DNA from: Bacteroidaceae bacterium
GTDB taxonomy: Bacteria > Bacteroidota > Bacteroidia > Bacteroidales > Bacteroidaceae
Direction of reading: 5' to 3'
Assembly (NCBI GenBank): GCA_021443405.1
Contig: JABUUA010000017.1
Span: 1-17,494 of the forward strand
Length of the DNA: 17,494 nucleotides
Part shown: piece after piece, positions 8,175 through 17,401 of the stretch
Layout of the letters: every line of letters begins with the position of its first letter
Position numbering within the stretch: the first letter of the stretch is position 1
Notes under the pieces: generated by a model
The model's database searches: none
What the model saw: the letters and a program-made list of their open reading frames with translations, nothing else
Told to the model about the DNA's origin: nothing
Position numbers and translations under genes: made by a program

Positions 8175-10316
8175 TTACTGCACCTCGTCCCAAGCCGGAG
8201 GCTCCACGCCGAGGAGATGACGCACGAAGAAGTCGTAGCGCTTGTGCTCGCCGTAGGCGTCGCCCATGGTGTGACGCGCGCCGGGAAGAAGGACGAATTC
8301 AAAGTCTTTGTGCGCCTTCTGCAGGGCGTTCACCACTTGGTAGGTGGACGAGGGGTCCACGTTGTCGTCCATCTCGCCCACCACGAGCATCAACTTTCCC
8401 TGCAGATTCCGGGCATGCTCCACGTTGGAACTGGCGGCATAACTCTCGTCCACGGGCCAGCCCATCCACTGTTCGTTCCACCAAATCTTGTCCATACGGT
8501 TGTCGTGACAGCCGCAGGCCGCGTAGCCTACCTTATAGAAATCGGGGTGAAAGAGCAAGGCGCCCAGCGCTTCTTGTCCGCCGGCTGAGCATCCGTAGAT
8601 GCCCATGTTCGAGATATCCATGTAGGGGTACTGGGCAGCGGCGGCGCGAATCCACGCAATGCGGTCGGGGAAACCGGCGTCCTTGAGGTTCTTGTAGCAG
8701 ACCTGTTCGAAGGCGAGCGAGCGGAAACTGGTGCTCATGCCGTCGAGTTGCACCACGATGAAGCCGAGCTCGGCCAAGTCGGCCAAGTTGCCGTGCCACG
8801 TGCTGAACTGCTTGGGCACGTACTGGTCGCCGGGACCGGAGTAAATGTACTCGATAACGGGATACTTTTTCGTGGGGTCGAAGTTCGAGGGACGCTGGAT
8901 GATGCCCCAGATGTCCGTGGTCCCGTCGCGACCGGGCGCTACGAACACCTCGGGAGCACGCCAGCCCACGGCCTCGAGGCGACTGATGTCGGCGCGCGAT
9001 ACCTCGCACACCAAGGTTCCCGTGACGGCGTCGCGCAACTCCGACACAGCGGGCTGGTCCACCTGCGAATAGGTGTCCACGAGCGACCGGCGGTCTCCGC
9101 TCAGCACGATGCGGTGATTGCCGCGCGCCGGCGTCAGGTCAACGAGGCCTTTTCCGTTGAGTCCGATGCGGTAGTAATGAAGGTTGTAGGGGTCTTCCTC
9201 GGTGATGCTCCCGTCGCGGTTCGAGGCCACACGCCCCATGTTGGCGCAGTGACGTCCGTTGGCCGAGAAGATGAGGTAGCCCTGTCCCTTGGCGTCGCAC
9301 TCACAGTGCAGCACATCGCGCACCCAGAAATCGCCGTGGGTCAACTGGCGGCACTTGCCGTTCGAGCGCTCGTAGAGGTAGAGATGGGCATGTCCGTCGC
9401 GGTCGCTCTTCCACAGGATGCGCCCTCCCTCAAGGTCGCGGCGCAGGTTGCGCGAGTAAGCCACGTACTTGTCGTTCTTCTCCTCTATGATGGTTCGCAC
9501 CCGTCCCTCGAGGTCCATCTCCAGCACGCGAAAGGTCTTGTGACCGCGTTCGTTGAACTCAAAGGTGACGGTGGGGCGCGTGTCGGCCTGCCAGTCGCTC
9601 CAGACGGGGGCGCTCACATGGTACTGACAGGCGAAGAGCGCCGTGGACTGGGGCCGGATGGTGCGGCGCTGCTGCACATCGACAATCACGGGAATGCGGA
9701 TGTTCAACGAGTCGCCGGGCTTGGCATACTCCTGCTGCGAATAGCGGGGCTGCACACGGTCCGAGGGCGACGATAGCGTGTAGGTGACATAACGCTTGGG
9801 CGCGGGCTTGATGAGCACCGTCGCGTAGTAGCGGCCGTCGGCCGACCATCGTCCCCACGACGAGTAATAGCAGGTGTCCCGTCCGTCGGCGGTGAGACGA
9901 ATGTCGGCGTGTCCCTCCTCCACGAGGTAGAGGTCGTTGTCGCGATGCACAATGCGCTGGGCACCATTGACGGGCGATTCGGCGCTCCAGTCCTTCTCGT
10001 CGCGCACCTCCATCCAGTGATGTTGCTCGCCTCCCCCGCCCCAGCGACGGTCGTTGCGGCGCAGCGGTTCGGGATTCTCTATGCGGCGGCGCTCGCCGGT
10101 GCGGCCGTTGAGTTCGTAATACACGGTACTGTCGCCCTCGGTGGTCGAGAACCAGAAGTCGCTGTCGCCGCGGCGATGGACGGCAATAGTGCCCGTGACT
10201 TTGCCGCTGTAAGTGCGGTACAACGAGCGGGCGCGCTGGTAATCGGTCACAGTTCCCTGCGCCCGAGCGCCGAGACTGGTGAGGGCAAGAATAGTGATGG
10301 TAAGGAGATGTTTCAT
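8175..10316 (-). CDS. Secreted S9 family (dipeptidyl-peptidase IV-like) serine peptidase
   Basis: I chose the ATG at 10316 over the GTG at 10325 because it gives a clean signal peptide (MKHLLTITILALTSLGARAQ), so the 713-residue protein is exported to the periplasm or surface. Residues to about 440 form a DPPIV-type beta-propeller region with repeated D-x-H/W strand patterns (for example KSDRDGHAHLYLY); the rest is an alpha/beta-hydrolase domain. The catalytic triad is visible: Ser577 in GCSAGG, Asp650 in GEMDDNV, His682 in GARHTMG. Such enzymes release dipeptides, often X-Pro, from peptide N-termini. The nucleophile elbow is GCSAGG in place of the DPPIV GWSYGG, and I do not see the Glu-Glu motif that fixes the substrate amino end, so exact specificity is open. 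It is a single gene with its own promoter and terminator. Confidence 0.85.
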   Translation of the reverse strand: MKHLLTITILALTSLGARAQGTVTDYQRARSLYRTYSGKVTGTIAVHRRGDSDFWFSTTEGDSTVYYELNGRTGERRRIENPEPLRRNDRRWGGGGEQHHWMEVRDEKDWSAESPVNGAQRIVHRDNDLYLVEEGHADIRLTADGRDTCYYSSWGRWSADGRYYATVLIKPAPKRYVTYTLSSPSDRVQPRYSQQEYAKPGDSLNIRIPVIVDVQQRRTIRPQSTALFACQYHVSAPVWSDWQADTRPTVTFEFNERGHKTFRVLEMDLEGRVRTIIEEKNDKYVAYSRNLRRDLEGGRILWKSDRDGHAHLYLYERSNGKCRQLTHGDFWVRDVLHCECDAKGQGYLIFSANGRHCANMGRVASNRDGSITEEDPYNLHYYRIGLNGKGLVDLTPARGNHRIVLSGDRRSLVDTYSQVDQPAVSELRDAVTGTLVCEVSRADISRLEAVGWRAPEVFVAPGRDGTTDIWGIIQRPSNFDPTKKYPVIEYIYSGPGDQYVPKQFSTWHGNLADLAELGFIVVQLDGMSTSFRSLAFEQVCYKNLKDAGFPDRIAWIRAAAAQYPYMDISNMGIYGCSAGGQEALGALLFHPDFYKVGYAACGCHDNRMDKIWWNEQWMGWPVDESYAASSNVEHARNLQGKLMLVVGEMDDNVDPSSTYQVVNALQKAHKDFEFVLLPGARHTMGDAYGEHKRYDFFVRHLLGVEPPAWDEVQ

Positions 10317-10339
10317 AGTTAGCACGTTGGTTTCTTCCT

Positions 10340-10347
10340 CAAAGGTA
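10340..10347 (-). promoter_or_regulatory. -7 element of the S9 peptidase promoter
   Basis: TACCTTTG on the minus strand fits TAnnTTTG and lies 23 nt before the chosen ATG. No well-spaced -33 box is evident. It stands back-to-back with the alcohol dehydrogenase promoter. Confidence 0.5.
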
Positions 10348-10391
10348 GTAAAAAGGTGGCAAAGAAGGGCTCAAATGTCGGCATTATTTTG

Positions 10392-10399
10392 TAACTTTG
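10392..10399 (+). promoter_or_regulatory. -7 element of the alcohol/aldehyde dehydrogenase operon
   Basis: TAACTTTG is a perfect TAnnTTTG element 23 nt before the ATG at 10423. The predicted start near 10406 makes the TTG at 10414 an unlikely initiation codon. No good -33 box is seen. Confidence 0.55.
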
Positions 10400-10422
10400 C
10401 ACAGAAATAAAAGTTGTGTGCA

Positions 10423-11622
10423 ATGGTAAGTACAGCTAAGAAAATCTATTGCCGCGCGTTCCAATGGTGCTTGAGGGTGGTGATTCCCATCCTGCCCTAC
10501 CGCGAACCGGCAAAACTGACCAGCGTGACGCAAGTGCCCGACGTGCTGAAGCAGAAGAAAAAGAAGTGTGTGTTGCTGGTGACGGACACCAGCGTGCGCG
10601 GCTTCGGCCTGACGCAACGACTGGAGCAAGCGCTCGCCGAGGCGGGCATTCGCTGCATCGTGTTCGACCAGACGCCGGTCAACCCCACCTGCGACGCCGT
10701 GGAACTGGCGGCGGGACGATACCGCAGCGAGGAATGTCAGGCCATCATCAGCGTGGGCGGAGGCTCGTGCATCGACTGCGGAAAGTTGGTGGGCGTGCGC
10801 ATCGCCCGGCCTCGTAAGAGCTTCGCCAGCATGGAAGGCATTCTGAAAGTGCTGTGGCCGCTGCCGTTGCACATCGCCATCCCCACCACCGCGGGCACTG
10901 GCAGCGAGACTACCATCGCCGCGGTCATCTTGGACGAGCGCCGTCATTTCAAGTTCGCACTCGAGGATTTTCCGCTTACACCGCGCTACACTTGCCACGA
11001 CCCCGAGCTGACGTTCACACTTCCCAAGGGCTTGACCGCCACCACGGGCATGGACGCTCTGACGCACGCCGTGGAGGCCTTCATCGGACAGGACGACACG
11101 CCCCACACCCGCAGTCAGGCCATCGAGGCCACGCGCCTCATCAACAGCAATCTGCTCACCGCCTACAACGAGCCCACCAATCGGGCCGCTCGCGCCAACA
11201 TGCTCCACGCCGCCTATCTGGCCGGCATGGCGTTCACGGTGAGCTACGTGGGTTATGTGCACGCCGTGGCGCACTCGCTGGGCGGACAATACAACATTCC
11301 GCACGGACTGGCCAACGCGGTGCTGCTGCCCATCGTGCTGCGCAAGTACGGAAAGGCCATCGAGCCGAAGTTAGCTTTGTTAGCGCGGGAGGCGGGCGTC
11401 AGTCGCGCCGCCGATGACGCACAGGCCGCCGAGGAATTCATCCGCCGTGTGGAGGAACACAACCGCCTGATGAGCATCCCCACCACGCTGCAGGGCATTG
11501 CAGACAGCGACATCGCCATGATGGCGCGCAACGCTGAGCACGAGGCCAACCCGCTCTACCCCGTTCCCGTGCTGTGGGGGACGCAAGAACTGGAGGAAAT
11601 CTATCATTTAGTGAAAGTATGA
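10423..11622 (+). CDS. Iron-containing alcohol dehydrogenase
   Basis: The 399-residue cytoplasmic enzyme interconverts an alcohol and its aldehyde or ketone with NAD(P). The nucleotide-binding motif GGGSCIDCGK (112-121) and IPTTAGTGSET (153-163) are clear. All four metal ligands are present: Asp211 and His215 (GMDALTHAVEA), His280 (VHAVAHSLGG) and His294 (NIPHGLAN), matching FucO spacing. The substrate is unknown; relatives act on lactaldehyde, 1,3-propanediol, butanol and others. I start at the ATG at 10423, not the upstream TTG, because the promoter sits only 23 nt before it. Its stop overlaps the start of an aldehyde dehydrogenase gene by ATGA, so translation is coupled, and the pair probably works on the same aldehyde. 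Confidence 0.9.
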   Translation: MVSTAKKIYCRAFQWCLRVVIPILPYREPAKLTSVTQVPDVLKQKKKKCVLLVTDTSVRGFGLTQRLEQALAEAGIRCIVFDQTPVNPTCDAVELAAGRYRSEECQAIISVGGGSCIDCGKLVGVRIARPRKSFASMEGILKVLWPLPLHIAIPTTAGTGSETTIAAVILDERRHFKFALEDFPLTPRYTCHDPELTFTLPKGLTATTGMDALTHAVEAFIGQDDTPHTRSQAIEATRLINSNLLTAYNEPTNRAARANMLHAAYLAGMAFTVSYVGYVHAVAHSLGGQYNIPHGLANAVLLPIVLRKYGKAIEPKLALLAREAGVSRAADDAQAAEEFIRRVEEHNRLMSIPTTLQGIADSDIAMMARNAEHEANPLYPVPVLWGTQELEEIYHLVKV

Positions 11623-12998
11623 CCGAACAAGAAATACAGGGCATTATCGCCCGTCAGCGCGCCTATTATGCCTCGGGCGCCACGCACAGTCGCAAAGCGC
11701 GAAAGGAGGCGCTGCTGGCCTTGCGCCGCGGGATGAAGAAATACGAAGCCGCCCTCACCGAGGCGCTGCAGACCGACCTCGGCAAGAGCGCCGCCGAAAG
11801 TTATATGTGTGAGATTGGCCTCACTTACAGCGAAATCTCGTGGATGCTGGGTCACCTGCGCCGACTGATGCGCGACCGCTGGCACTGCACGCCGCTGGCG
11901 CTGTTCCCGGCCGTGAGTTACCAGTCGCCCTCGCCCTACGGAACTGTGTTGGTGGTGAGTCCGTGGAACTATCCCGTACTGCTCACCCTCGAGCCGCTGG
12001 TCGATGCACTGGCGGCGGGCAACACGGTCGTGCTCAAGCCGTCGGCCTATGCTCCGCACTGCGCAGCCGTTCTCCAGCAGTTGATTGCCGACTGTTTCCG
12101 CCCCGAACAAGTGGCCGTGGTCACCGGCGGACGCGCCGAGAACCAAGCTTTGCTGCGCCAGCGGTGGGACTTGATTTTCTTCACCGGCGGCAAGACCGTG
12201 GGGCGCGAGGTGATGCGTCAGGCGGCCGAACATCTCACGCCGGCCGTCTTGGAACTGGGCGGCAAGAGTCCGGTCATCATCGACGCTTCGGCCGACATCG
12301 CCTCGGCAGCGCGCCGCGTCGTCTTCGGCAAATACCTCAACTGCGGTCAGACGTGCGTCGCCCCGGACTACATTCTCTGCCATCGCTCCGTGCACGACCG
12401 CTTCGTGGAGGCGATGAAGCAGGAAATCACGACCCAGTATGGCGCCGAACCGCTGCAGAACGAGCACTACGGCAAAATCATCAATCAGAAGCATTTCGAG
12501 CGTTTGTGCGGTCTCATCGACCCGGACAAGGTGGTGGTGGGCGGACAGACGCAACCCGACCGACTGCGCATCGCCCCGACAGTAATGGTCGGCGTCACGC
12601 CCAGCGACGCCATCATGCAGGAGGAAATCTTCGGGCCCATCCTGCCCATTCTGACCTTCGACGCGCTCGACGAGGCCATCGACAGCATCGAGGCGCAGCC
12701 GCATCCGCTGGCGCTCTACCTCTTCGCAGAGAGCCGACAAGTGCAACGCACCGTGATGAACCGCTGTCACTTTGGCGGTGGTTGCATCAACGACGTCATC
12801 GTACATTTGGCCACGAGCGAGATACCGTTCGGCGGCGTGGGCGAGAGTGGCATGGGCAGTTACCACGGCAGACAGGGCTTCGAGACCTTCTCTCACCTGC
12901 GAAGCATGCAGAAGAAGCCCCGCCTGCTCGACCTTCCCATCCGCTACCAGCCCTACTCCAACTGGAAGGAGCGCCTGCTGAAAATGTTCTTGCGATAA
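11619..12998 (+). CDS. Aldehyde dehydrogenase (class 3-like, NAD(P)-dependent)
   Basis: The 459-residue enzyme oxidises an aldehyde to the acid. Motifs are in order: PWNYP with catalytic Asn117, AGNTVVLKPS (133-142), FFTGGKTVGREV in the cofactor fold, LELGGKSP with general-base Glu212, and NCGQTCVAPDY with nucleophile Cys246. The length and short N-terminus fit class 3 or fatty-aldehyde-type dehydrogenases, which are shorter than the 490-500-residue classes. The chosen ATG overlaps the alcohol dehydrogenase stop (ATGA), a typical coupling; an upstream in-frame GTG lies inside the neighbour's coding end. With the alcohol dehydrogenase it could carry an alcohol to an acid or detoxify an aldehyde. 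The pathway substrate is not evident. Confidence 0.9.
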   Translation: MTEQEIQGIIARQRAYYASGATHSRKARKEALLALRRGMKKYEAALTEALQTDLGKSAAESYMCEIGLTYSEISWMLGHLRRLMRDRWHCTPLALFPAVSYQSPSPYGTVLVVSPWNYPVLLTLEPLVDALAAGNTVVLKPSAYAPHCAAVLQQLIADCFRPEQVAVVTGGRAENQALLRQRWDLIFFTGGKTVGREVMRQAAEHLTPAVLELGGKSPVIIDASADIASAARRVVFGKYLNCGQTCVAPDYILCHRSVHDRFVEAMKQEITTQYGAEPLQNEHYGKIINQKHFERLCGLIDPDKVVVGGQTQPDRLRIAPTVMVGVTPSDAIMQEEIFGPILPILTFDALDEAIDSIEAQPHPLALYLFAESRQVQRTVMNRCHFGGGCINDVIVHLATSEIPFGGVGESGMGSYHGRQGFETFSHLRSMQKKPRLLDLPIRYQPYSNWKERLLKMFLR

Positions 12999-13062
12999 GT
13001 TAATTTTTACTGATTTTCGATAGAAATTGGCAAACATTACTACGTTTTTTCAAAGAAAATCG

Positions 13063-13070
13063 TAATTTTG
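13063..13070 (+). promoter_or_regulatory. -7 element of the toxin-antitoxin operon
   Basis: TAATTTTG fits TAnnTTTG and lies 22 nt before the ATG at 13093. The preceding GAAAATCG resembles the repeats found upstream of the ATPase gene 700 bp downstream, so a shared regulator is conceivable. The -33 box is weak. Confidence 0.5.
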
Positions 13071-13092
13071 TATCAACAAGAAGGCAACTATT

Positions 13093-13314
13093 ATGACAAC
13101 ATCTGCATTAAATCCCGTTCAACTTCATCTGCTCCGTATGTTCGCATACGAGAAGGATGAGGAACGTTTGCTTCAGGTTCAGCAGGTGCTTACCGCTTAT
13201 TTTCGTAAAGAATTAGATGCTAAGATGGATGCTCTCTGGGATGCAGGTATTCTTGACCAGAAGAAACTGGATGAGTTAAGGGGCATGCATATACGCGACA
13301 TTCTAAACAAATGA
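13093..13314 (+). CDS. Probable antitoxin of a PIN-domain toxin pair
   Basis: The 73-residue protein is highly charged and predicted helical, with KDEERLLQVQQVLTAYFRKELDAKMD (about 24-49) forming an amphipathic helix and IRDILNK at the C-terminus. I do not recognise a named antitoxin fold such as a ribbon-helix-helix. The call rests on context: it is small, leads an operon and overlaps the PIN toxin gene by four bases (ATGA at 13311-13314), the usual antitoxin-first layout. It would bind and block the nuclease and often the promoter too. The C-terminal 'LDELRGMHIRDIL' is a likely toxin-binding tail by analogy, which is inference. Codon use is AT-richer than in the flanking dehydrogenase genes. 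Confidence 0.7.
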   Translation: MTTSALNPVQLHLLRMFAYEKDEERLLQVQQVLTAYFRKELDAKMDALWDAGILDQKKLDELRGMHIRDILNK

Positions 13315-13715
13315 GCAGGATAGTACTCGACACAAACTCTCTGATTCAAAGTATTCCGTCAAGAAGCAAGTTTCGTCCGATATGGGATTCCTTCTTCGAC
13401 GGGACAAACCACCTGTGTGTCTCAACAGAAATCCTCAATGAATATGAGGAGATTCTTCAGCGACTTGCAGGTGATGGCGTGGCAAAAGATATACTTGGAG
13501 CCATCATCAACAATCCTTATACAGTTCACATTGAGCCATCATTCCATTTCATGCTGATAGAAGCAGCCCCCGACGACAACAAATTCGTCGATTGTGCTGT
13601 AGCCGCCAACGCCAAGTATTTGGTTACGGAAGACAAGCATTACAACGTTCTTCGTCAGGTAGAATTTCCCCATGTTGATGTTGTGGGAATAGAAGAATTC
13701 CTGCAAACCTTGTAA
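13311..13715 (+). CDS. PIN-domain toxin (ribonuclease), PIN family of COG1569 type
   Basis: The 134-residue protein has the PIN acidic residues: Asp7 in IVLDTNSLIQ, Glu40 or Glu44 in STEILNEYEE, Asp94 in DDNKFVDCAVAANA, and Asp108 in LVTEDKHY. PIN toxins cut RNA using Mg2+, usually tRNA or rRNA, and are held inactive by the partner antitoxin. The sequence pattern (LDTN..., DDNKFVDCA, YLVTEDKHY) is that of the 'putative toxin-antitoxin system toxin component, PIN family' group. The length is normal and the acidic set is intact, so it is probably active. The start overlaps the antitoxin stop, giving coupled translation. It lies in an AT-richer island and may have been gained by transfer. Confidence 0.85.
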   Translation: MSRIVLDTNSLIQSIPSRSKFRPIWDSFFDGTNHLCVSTEILNEYEEILQRLAGDGVAKDILGAIINNPYTVHIEPSFHFMLIEAAPDDNKFVDCAVAANAKYLVTEDKHYNVLRQVEFPHVDVVGIEEFLQTL

Positions 13716-13748
13716 TCAGTCTTTGGGTCTTACATCCACAGAAATTAA

Positions 13749-13831
13749 GAAAAAAGTGTAATTTTCTTGCGTGTATTTTCTGAAAAAAGTGTAATTTTGC
13801 AGGCGTAAAAACAAGCAAAAAGTGTAATTTT
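13749..13831 (+). repeat. Three 17-bp iterons at an exact 33-bp period upstream of the ATPase gene
   Basis: GAAAAAAGTGTAATTTT occurs at 13749-13765 and 13782-13798, and with one change (GCAAAAAGTGTAATTTT) at 13815-13831. Each start is 33 bp after the last, about three helical turns, and the 16-nt gaps are unrelated. The last copy ends three bases before the ATG. The second copy forms a perfect -7 element (TAATTTTG, 13792-13799), so the array covers promoter and leader. This suits a phased protein-binding array; it is too short in unit and number for CRISPR. Confidence 0.75.
13767..13799 (+). promoter_or_regulatory. Promoter of the AAA/DUF4143 ATPase gene
   Basis: TAATTTTG (13792-13799) is the -7 element inside the second iteron, with TTG at 13767-13769 as a -33 box 22 nt upstream. 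Transcription would start near 13806, leaving a leader of about 29 nt that carries the third iteron. Confidence 0.5.
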
Positions 13832-13834
13832 ACT

Positions 13835-15193
13835 ATGCTTTACCGAAAAATCAGCGCAGAAATAGAAGCTTATTTATGCTCTGGAAATGACAAAATAATG
13901 GTCATAGAAGGAGCCCGACAGATAGGGAAATCATACATCATACGAGAAGTCGGCAAGCGACTTTTCAAGAACTTCGTCGAAATAAACTTCGTCAAAGATG
14001 ACGAAACAGAAGGGATTTTCCGCAGCATACACGGGCTTGACGAGTTCTATATGACCCTAAGCATGGTGGCCGGCGGCAAACTGGGTAATGCTTCCGACAC
14101 GCTTGTTTTTCTGGATGAAATACAGCACTACCCCCAGTATCTGACCATGCTGAAGTTCCTGCGAGAGGATGGTAAACTGACCTACATTGCCAGCGGCAGT
14201 TTGCTCGGCATCGCCCTTCACAACACGACTTCCATTCCTATTGGCAGCATCATCCGCAAGCAGATGTACCAACTCGACTTTGAAGAATGGTTGATTGCCG
14301 AAGGATGGGGTAAAGAGGCGCTGGACTATGTGCGCGACTGCTACAAACGACAAGTGTCACTCACCGAGGTACAACACGAGAAATTGTTGGGTGAGTTCAA
14401 GAAATATCTGCTCGTCGGGGGTATGCCGGACGCCGTCAACACATACTTGGAAACCCACAACATAGTCCGAGTCCGCGAGGTGCAGGAGGCGATTCGCAAC
14501 CTCTATAAAGAGGATGCTGCCAAATATGAGAAGGAATCCAGCAAGAAACTTCTTGTGCGACGGATCTACGACATGATTGTGTCACAGATGGAGAACAAGA
14601 AGAAGCGCATCGTGGCAAAAGACATTCGCGACAAGAAAGGCGACCGGTTCGAATGGTTCGCAGAAGAGTTCGAATACCTTGTTTCTTCCGGCATTGCCCT
14701 TGATGTCCATGCCATCTCCAATCCAAGATACCCACTCTCCGAGTCCGTCCACAAAAACTTGCTGAAATTATACTTGAACGATGTCGGCATGCTCACAGGA
14801 CGATTGTATGAATATAACATTGCTCCCGTCATGAAAGACGAGCGCAGCATCAACCTCGGTGCGGTGTATGAGAGCGTGGTGGCTCAGGAACTGAAGGCGC
14901 ACGGGCACGACCTTTTCTACTACGACAACACGACGAAGGGTGAGGTGGACTATCTTGTCAACGACGTCGCAGGAATGACGGTATTGCCTATCGAAGTGAA
15001 ATCGGGTAAGGACTTCACCTCTCACAAGGCTTTGGACCGATTCCTTCGCAACCCAGAGTATAACATCCCAGCTGGAATTGTACTGGACAACGAGCGGGAA
15101 GTGTACACGAAAGACAAGGTTACCTACATGCCCATTTACTACATAATGTGCATCGAGCGCGCAGAAATCCCGGCAGACTCCAGCATCTTTTAG
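13835..15193 (+). CDS. AAA family ATPase with C-terminal DUF4143 domain
   Basis: The 452-residue protein has an N-terminal AAA_14 ATPase: Walker A GARQIGKS (26-33), Walker B LVFLDEIQ (D94/E95) and sensor-like YIASGSLLG (117-125). The C-terminal DUF4143 region contains GEVDYLV (Asp372) and LPIEVKSGKD (Glu387, Lys389), a D...ExK pattern like that of PD-(D/E)XK nucleases. The cellular role of this common family is not settled; members are abundant, scattered and often near mobile or toxin genes. It is AT-richer than its neighbours and lies directly after the toxin-antitoxin pair, but has its own promoter with three phased repeats. The ATG follows the third repeat by three bases. Domains are complete with no frameshift. 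Confidence 0.85.
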   Translation: MLYRKISAEIEAYLCSGNDKIMVIEGARQIGKSYIIREVGKRLFKNFVEINFVKDDETEGIFRSIHGLDEFYMTLSMVAGGKLGNASDTLVFLDEIQHYPQYLTMLKFLREDGKLTYIASGSLLGIALHNTTSIPIGSIIRKQMYQLDFEEWLIAEGWGKEALDYVRDCYKRQVSLTEVQHEKLLGEFKKYLLVGGMPDAVNTYLETHNIVRVREVQEAIRNLYKEDAAKYEKESSKKLLVRRIYDMIVSQMENKKKRIVAKDIRDKKGDRFEWFAEEFEYLVSSGIALDVHAISNPRYPLSESVHKNLLKLYLNDVGMLTGRLYEYNIAPVMKDERSINLGAVYESVVAQELKAHGHDLFYYDNTTKGEVDYLVNDVAGMTVLPIEVKSGKDFTSHKALDRFLRNPEYNIPAGIVLDNEREVYTKDKVTYMPIYYIMCIERAEIPADSSIF

Positions 15194-15268
15194 GATTCCC
15201 GCACCGCAGCATTCCCATCGTCACTTGTTTGTCACCAATAAAAATCACCTAATAAAACTCTGCACAAG

Positions 15269-17371
15269 ATGAACTGCACAACGAAAACTTTGGCGGCCGC
15301 CACGCTCGTCGGACTGACGGCCTGCACCCAGAAAAGCGAACAGAACCCCTTCCTCACCGCTTACGACACGCCCTTCGGCATCCCGCCGTTTGAGCAGATT
15401 GACTACTGCCACTACATGCCCGCCATCGAGCAGGGCATAGAGGAGCACAACGCCGAAATCAGCGCCATCGTCGGCAACAAGGCCACGCCCGACTGGGAGA
15501 ACACCATTCTGGCACTCGACAACTCGGGCCAACTGCTCAACCGCGTGAGCGCCGTGCTCTTCGGACTCAACTCCAGCGACAAGACCGAGCAGCTGCAAGC
15601 CATCTCGGAGGAGGCGCTGCCCGCCATCACGGCCCACAGCGACGAGGTGGGGATGAACGCCGAACTCTTCGCCCGCATCAAGCAGGTCTATGACCGGCGC
15701 GAGGAACTGAACCTCGACACGGCGCAGCTGCGACTGCTCGACAAGACCTACCGCGGCTTCGTTCGCTCGGGAGCGCTGCTCTCGCCGGCCGACCAGGACA
15801 CGCTGAAGGCCATCAACACGGAACTGACCAAGACGTGCCTCCGCTTCTCGAACACGCTGCTGGCCGCCACGAAGGCCGCTGAAATCGTCATCGACGACAA
15901 GGCGCGGCTGGCCGGATTGAGCGAAAGCACCATCGAGGCGGCTGCCGCTGAAGCCAAGGAGCGCGGCAAGGAGGGTTACGTCTTCACCGTGGACGCCGCC
16001 GTGCGGCTGGACGTGCTCACCAACGCCAACGACCGCGACCTGCGCGCCGCCATGTACCGGACCTACACCAGTCTGGCCACCGACTCGGCCCACAACAACT
16101 CGGGCAACATCGACACCATTCTGCGTCTGCGCCAGCGGAAAGCCGCCCTGCTCGGCTTCAAGAACTATGCGGCTTACAAGTGCGACAACGTCATGTCGAA
16201 GACGCCCGAAGCGGCCTACGACCTGCTCATGCAGCTCTGGAAACCGGCCGTGGCCAAGGTGAAGGAGGAGGTGGCCGAAATGCAGGAGCTCCTCAGCAAG
16301 GACCTCCCCGGCGCCGTCATCGAGCCGTGGGACTATTACTACTACGCCGAGAAGTCGAAGAACGTTCGCTACCACCTGACGGAGAACGACACGAAGCCTT
16401 ACTTCGAACTGCACAACGTGGTGCAGAAGGGAATCTTCAACCTTGCCAAGCGACTCTACGGCATCTCCTTCACCGAGGTGGCCGACGCGCCCAAATACCA
16501 CCCCGACGTGACGGTCTATGAGGTGAAGGACGCCAAGGGCGACCACGTGGCCATCTTCATGCTCGACCCCTACACCCGCGCCACCAAGGAGCAGGGCGCC
16601 TGGATGAGCGACTTCCGCAGCGCCTGCGACTACGACTCCGTTTGCGAGCGACCCATCGTTTACAACGTGCTCAACTTCGTGAAGCCGGCTGAAGGCAAGC
16701 CCTGTCTGCTCACGATGGACGAGGTGCTGACCGTGTTCCACGAGTTCGGCCACGCCTTGCAGAGCCTGCTCACCCGCGCCAACTACCGCAGTCAGGCCGG
16801 CACCAACGTGGACCGCGACGCCGTGGAACTGCCCTCGCAAATCAACGAGAAGTGGGCGCTGGAGTCGGAACTCCTCAACGAATATGCCTTGCACTACGAG
16901 ACGGGCGAGCCCATGCCTCAGAAACTGCAGGACAAGATGCAGGCCGCTGCCAAGCACAACCAGGGCTTCATGACCTGCGAACTGGTGGGCGCCGCCTTGC
17001 TCGACCTTGAGTGGCATACGGCCGCCCTGCCCGCCGAGACCATCGACGCCGTGGCCTTCGAGGACGCTGTTTCGGCTAAGCTGGGCCGCCCCGCCGAGGT
17101 GCAGTACCGCTACCGCAGCCCCTACTTCAAGCACATCTTCGCCGACGACGGCTATGCCTCGGGCTACTACACTTACCTGTGGGCCGACGTGCTGGTGAGC
17201 GACGGCTACGATTTGTTCCGCCAGAACGGTCCCTTCGACCCGGCAACCGCCGACCGCTACCGCCAGTGCATTCTGGAGCCGGGCGACAGTCGCGACGCCA
17301 TGGAGCTCTTCGTGCGCTTCCGTGGCCACAAGCCCGCCGTCGGTGCGCTGCTCCGCGACCGCGGTTTGTAA
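15269..17371 (+). CDS. M3 family metallopeptidase (oligopeptidase/peptidyl-dipeptidase), lipoprotein
   Basis: The 700-residue zinc peptidase has the M3 active site HEFGH (His491, Glu492, His495) with the third zinc ligand Glu520 in VELPSQ, 29 residues after the first His as in Dcp and oligopeptidase A. It cleaves short peptides, likely removing C-terminal dipeptides or cutting internally. The N-terminus is a lipoprotein signal: MNCTTKTLAAATLVGLTAC, with a lipobox ending at Cys19, so the protein is predicted to be membrane-anchored outside the cytoplasm, as is common for Bacteroidetes members. The length matches Dcp (about 680-700). GC-rich codon use returns sharply after the AT-rich ATPase gene. 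No clear promoter is seen in the 75-nt gap; a TTTG at 15228 has only a poor -7 partner. With the S9 enzyme it suggests peptide scavenging. Confidence 0.9.
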   Translation: MNCTTKTLAAATLVGLTACTQKSEQNPFLTAYDTPFGIPPFEQIDYCHYMPAIEQGIEEHNAEISAIVGNKATPDWENTILALDNSGQLLNRVSAVLFGLNSSDKTEQLQAISEEALPAITAHSDEVGMNAELFARIKQVYDRREELNLDTAQLRLLDKTYRGFVRSGALLSPADQDTLKAINTELTKTCLRFSNTLLAATKAAEIVIDDKARLAGLSESTIEAAAAEAKERGKEGYVFTVDAAVRLDVLTNANDRDLRAAMYRTYTSLATDSAHNNSGNIDTILRLRQRKAALLGFKNYAAYKCDNVMSKTPEAAYDLLMQLWKPAVAKVKEEVAEMQELLSKDLPGAVIEPWDYYYYAEKSKNVRYHLTENDTKPYFELHNVVQKGIFNLAKRLYGISFTEVADAPKYHPDVTVYEVKDAKGDHVAIFMLDPYTRATKEQGAWMSDFRSACDYDSVCERPIVYNVLNFVKPAEGKPCLLTMDEVLTVFHEFGHALQSLLTRANYRSQAGTNVDRDAVELPSQINEKWALESELLNEYALHYETGEPMPQKLQDKMQAAAKHNQGFMTCELVGAALLDLEWHTAALPAETIDAVAFEDAVSAKLGRPAEVQYRYRSPYFKHIFADDGYASGYYTYLWADVLVSDGYDLFRQNGPFDPATADRYRQCILEPGDSRDAMELFVRFRGHKPAVGALLRDRGL

Positions 17372-17401
17372 TCGTCTGCCGAACATAGTTCGCCCGATTA
17401 T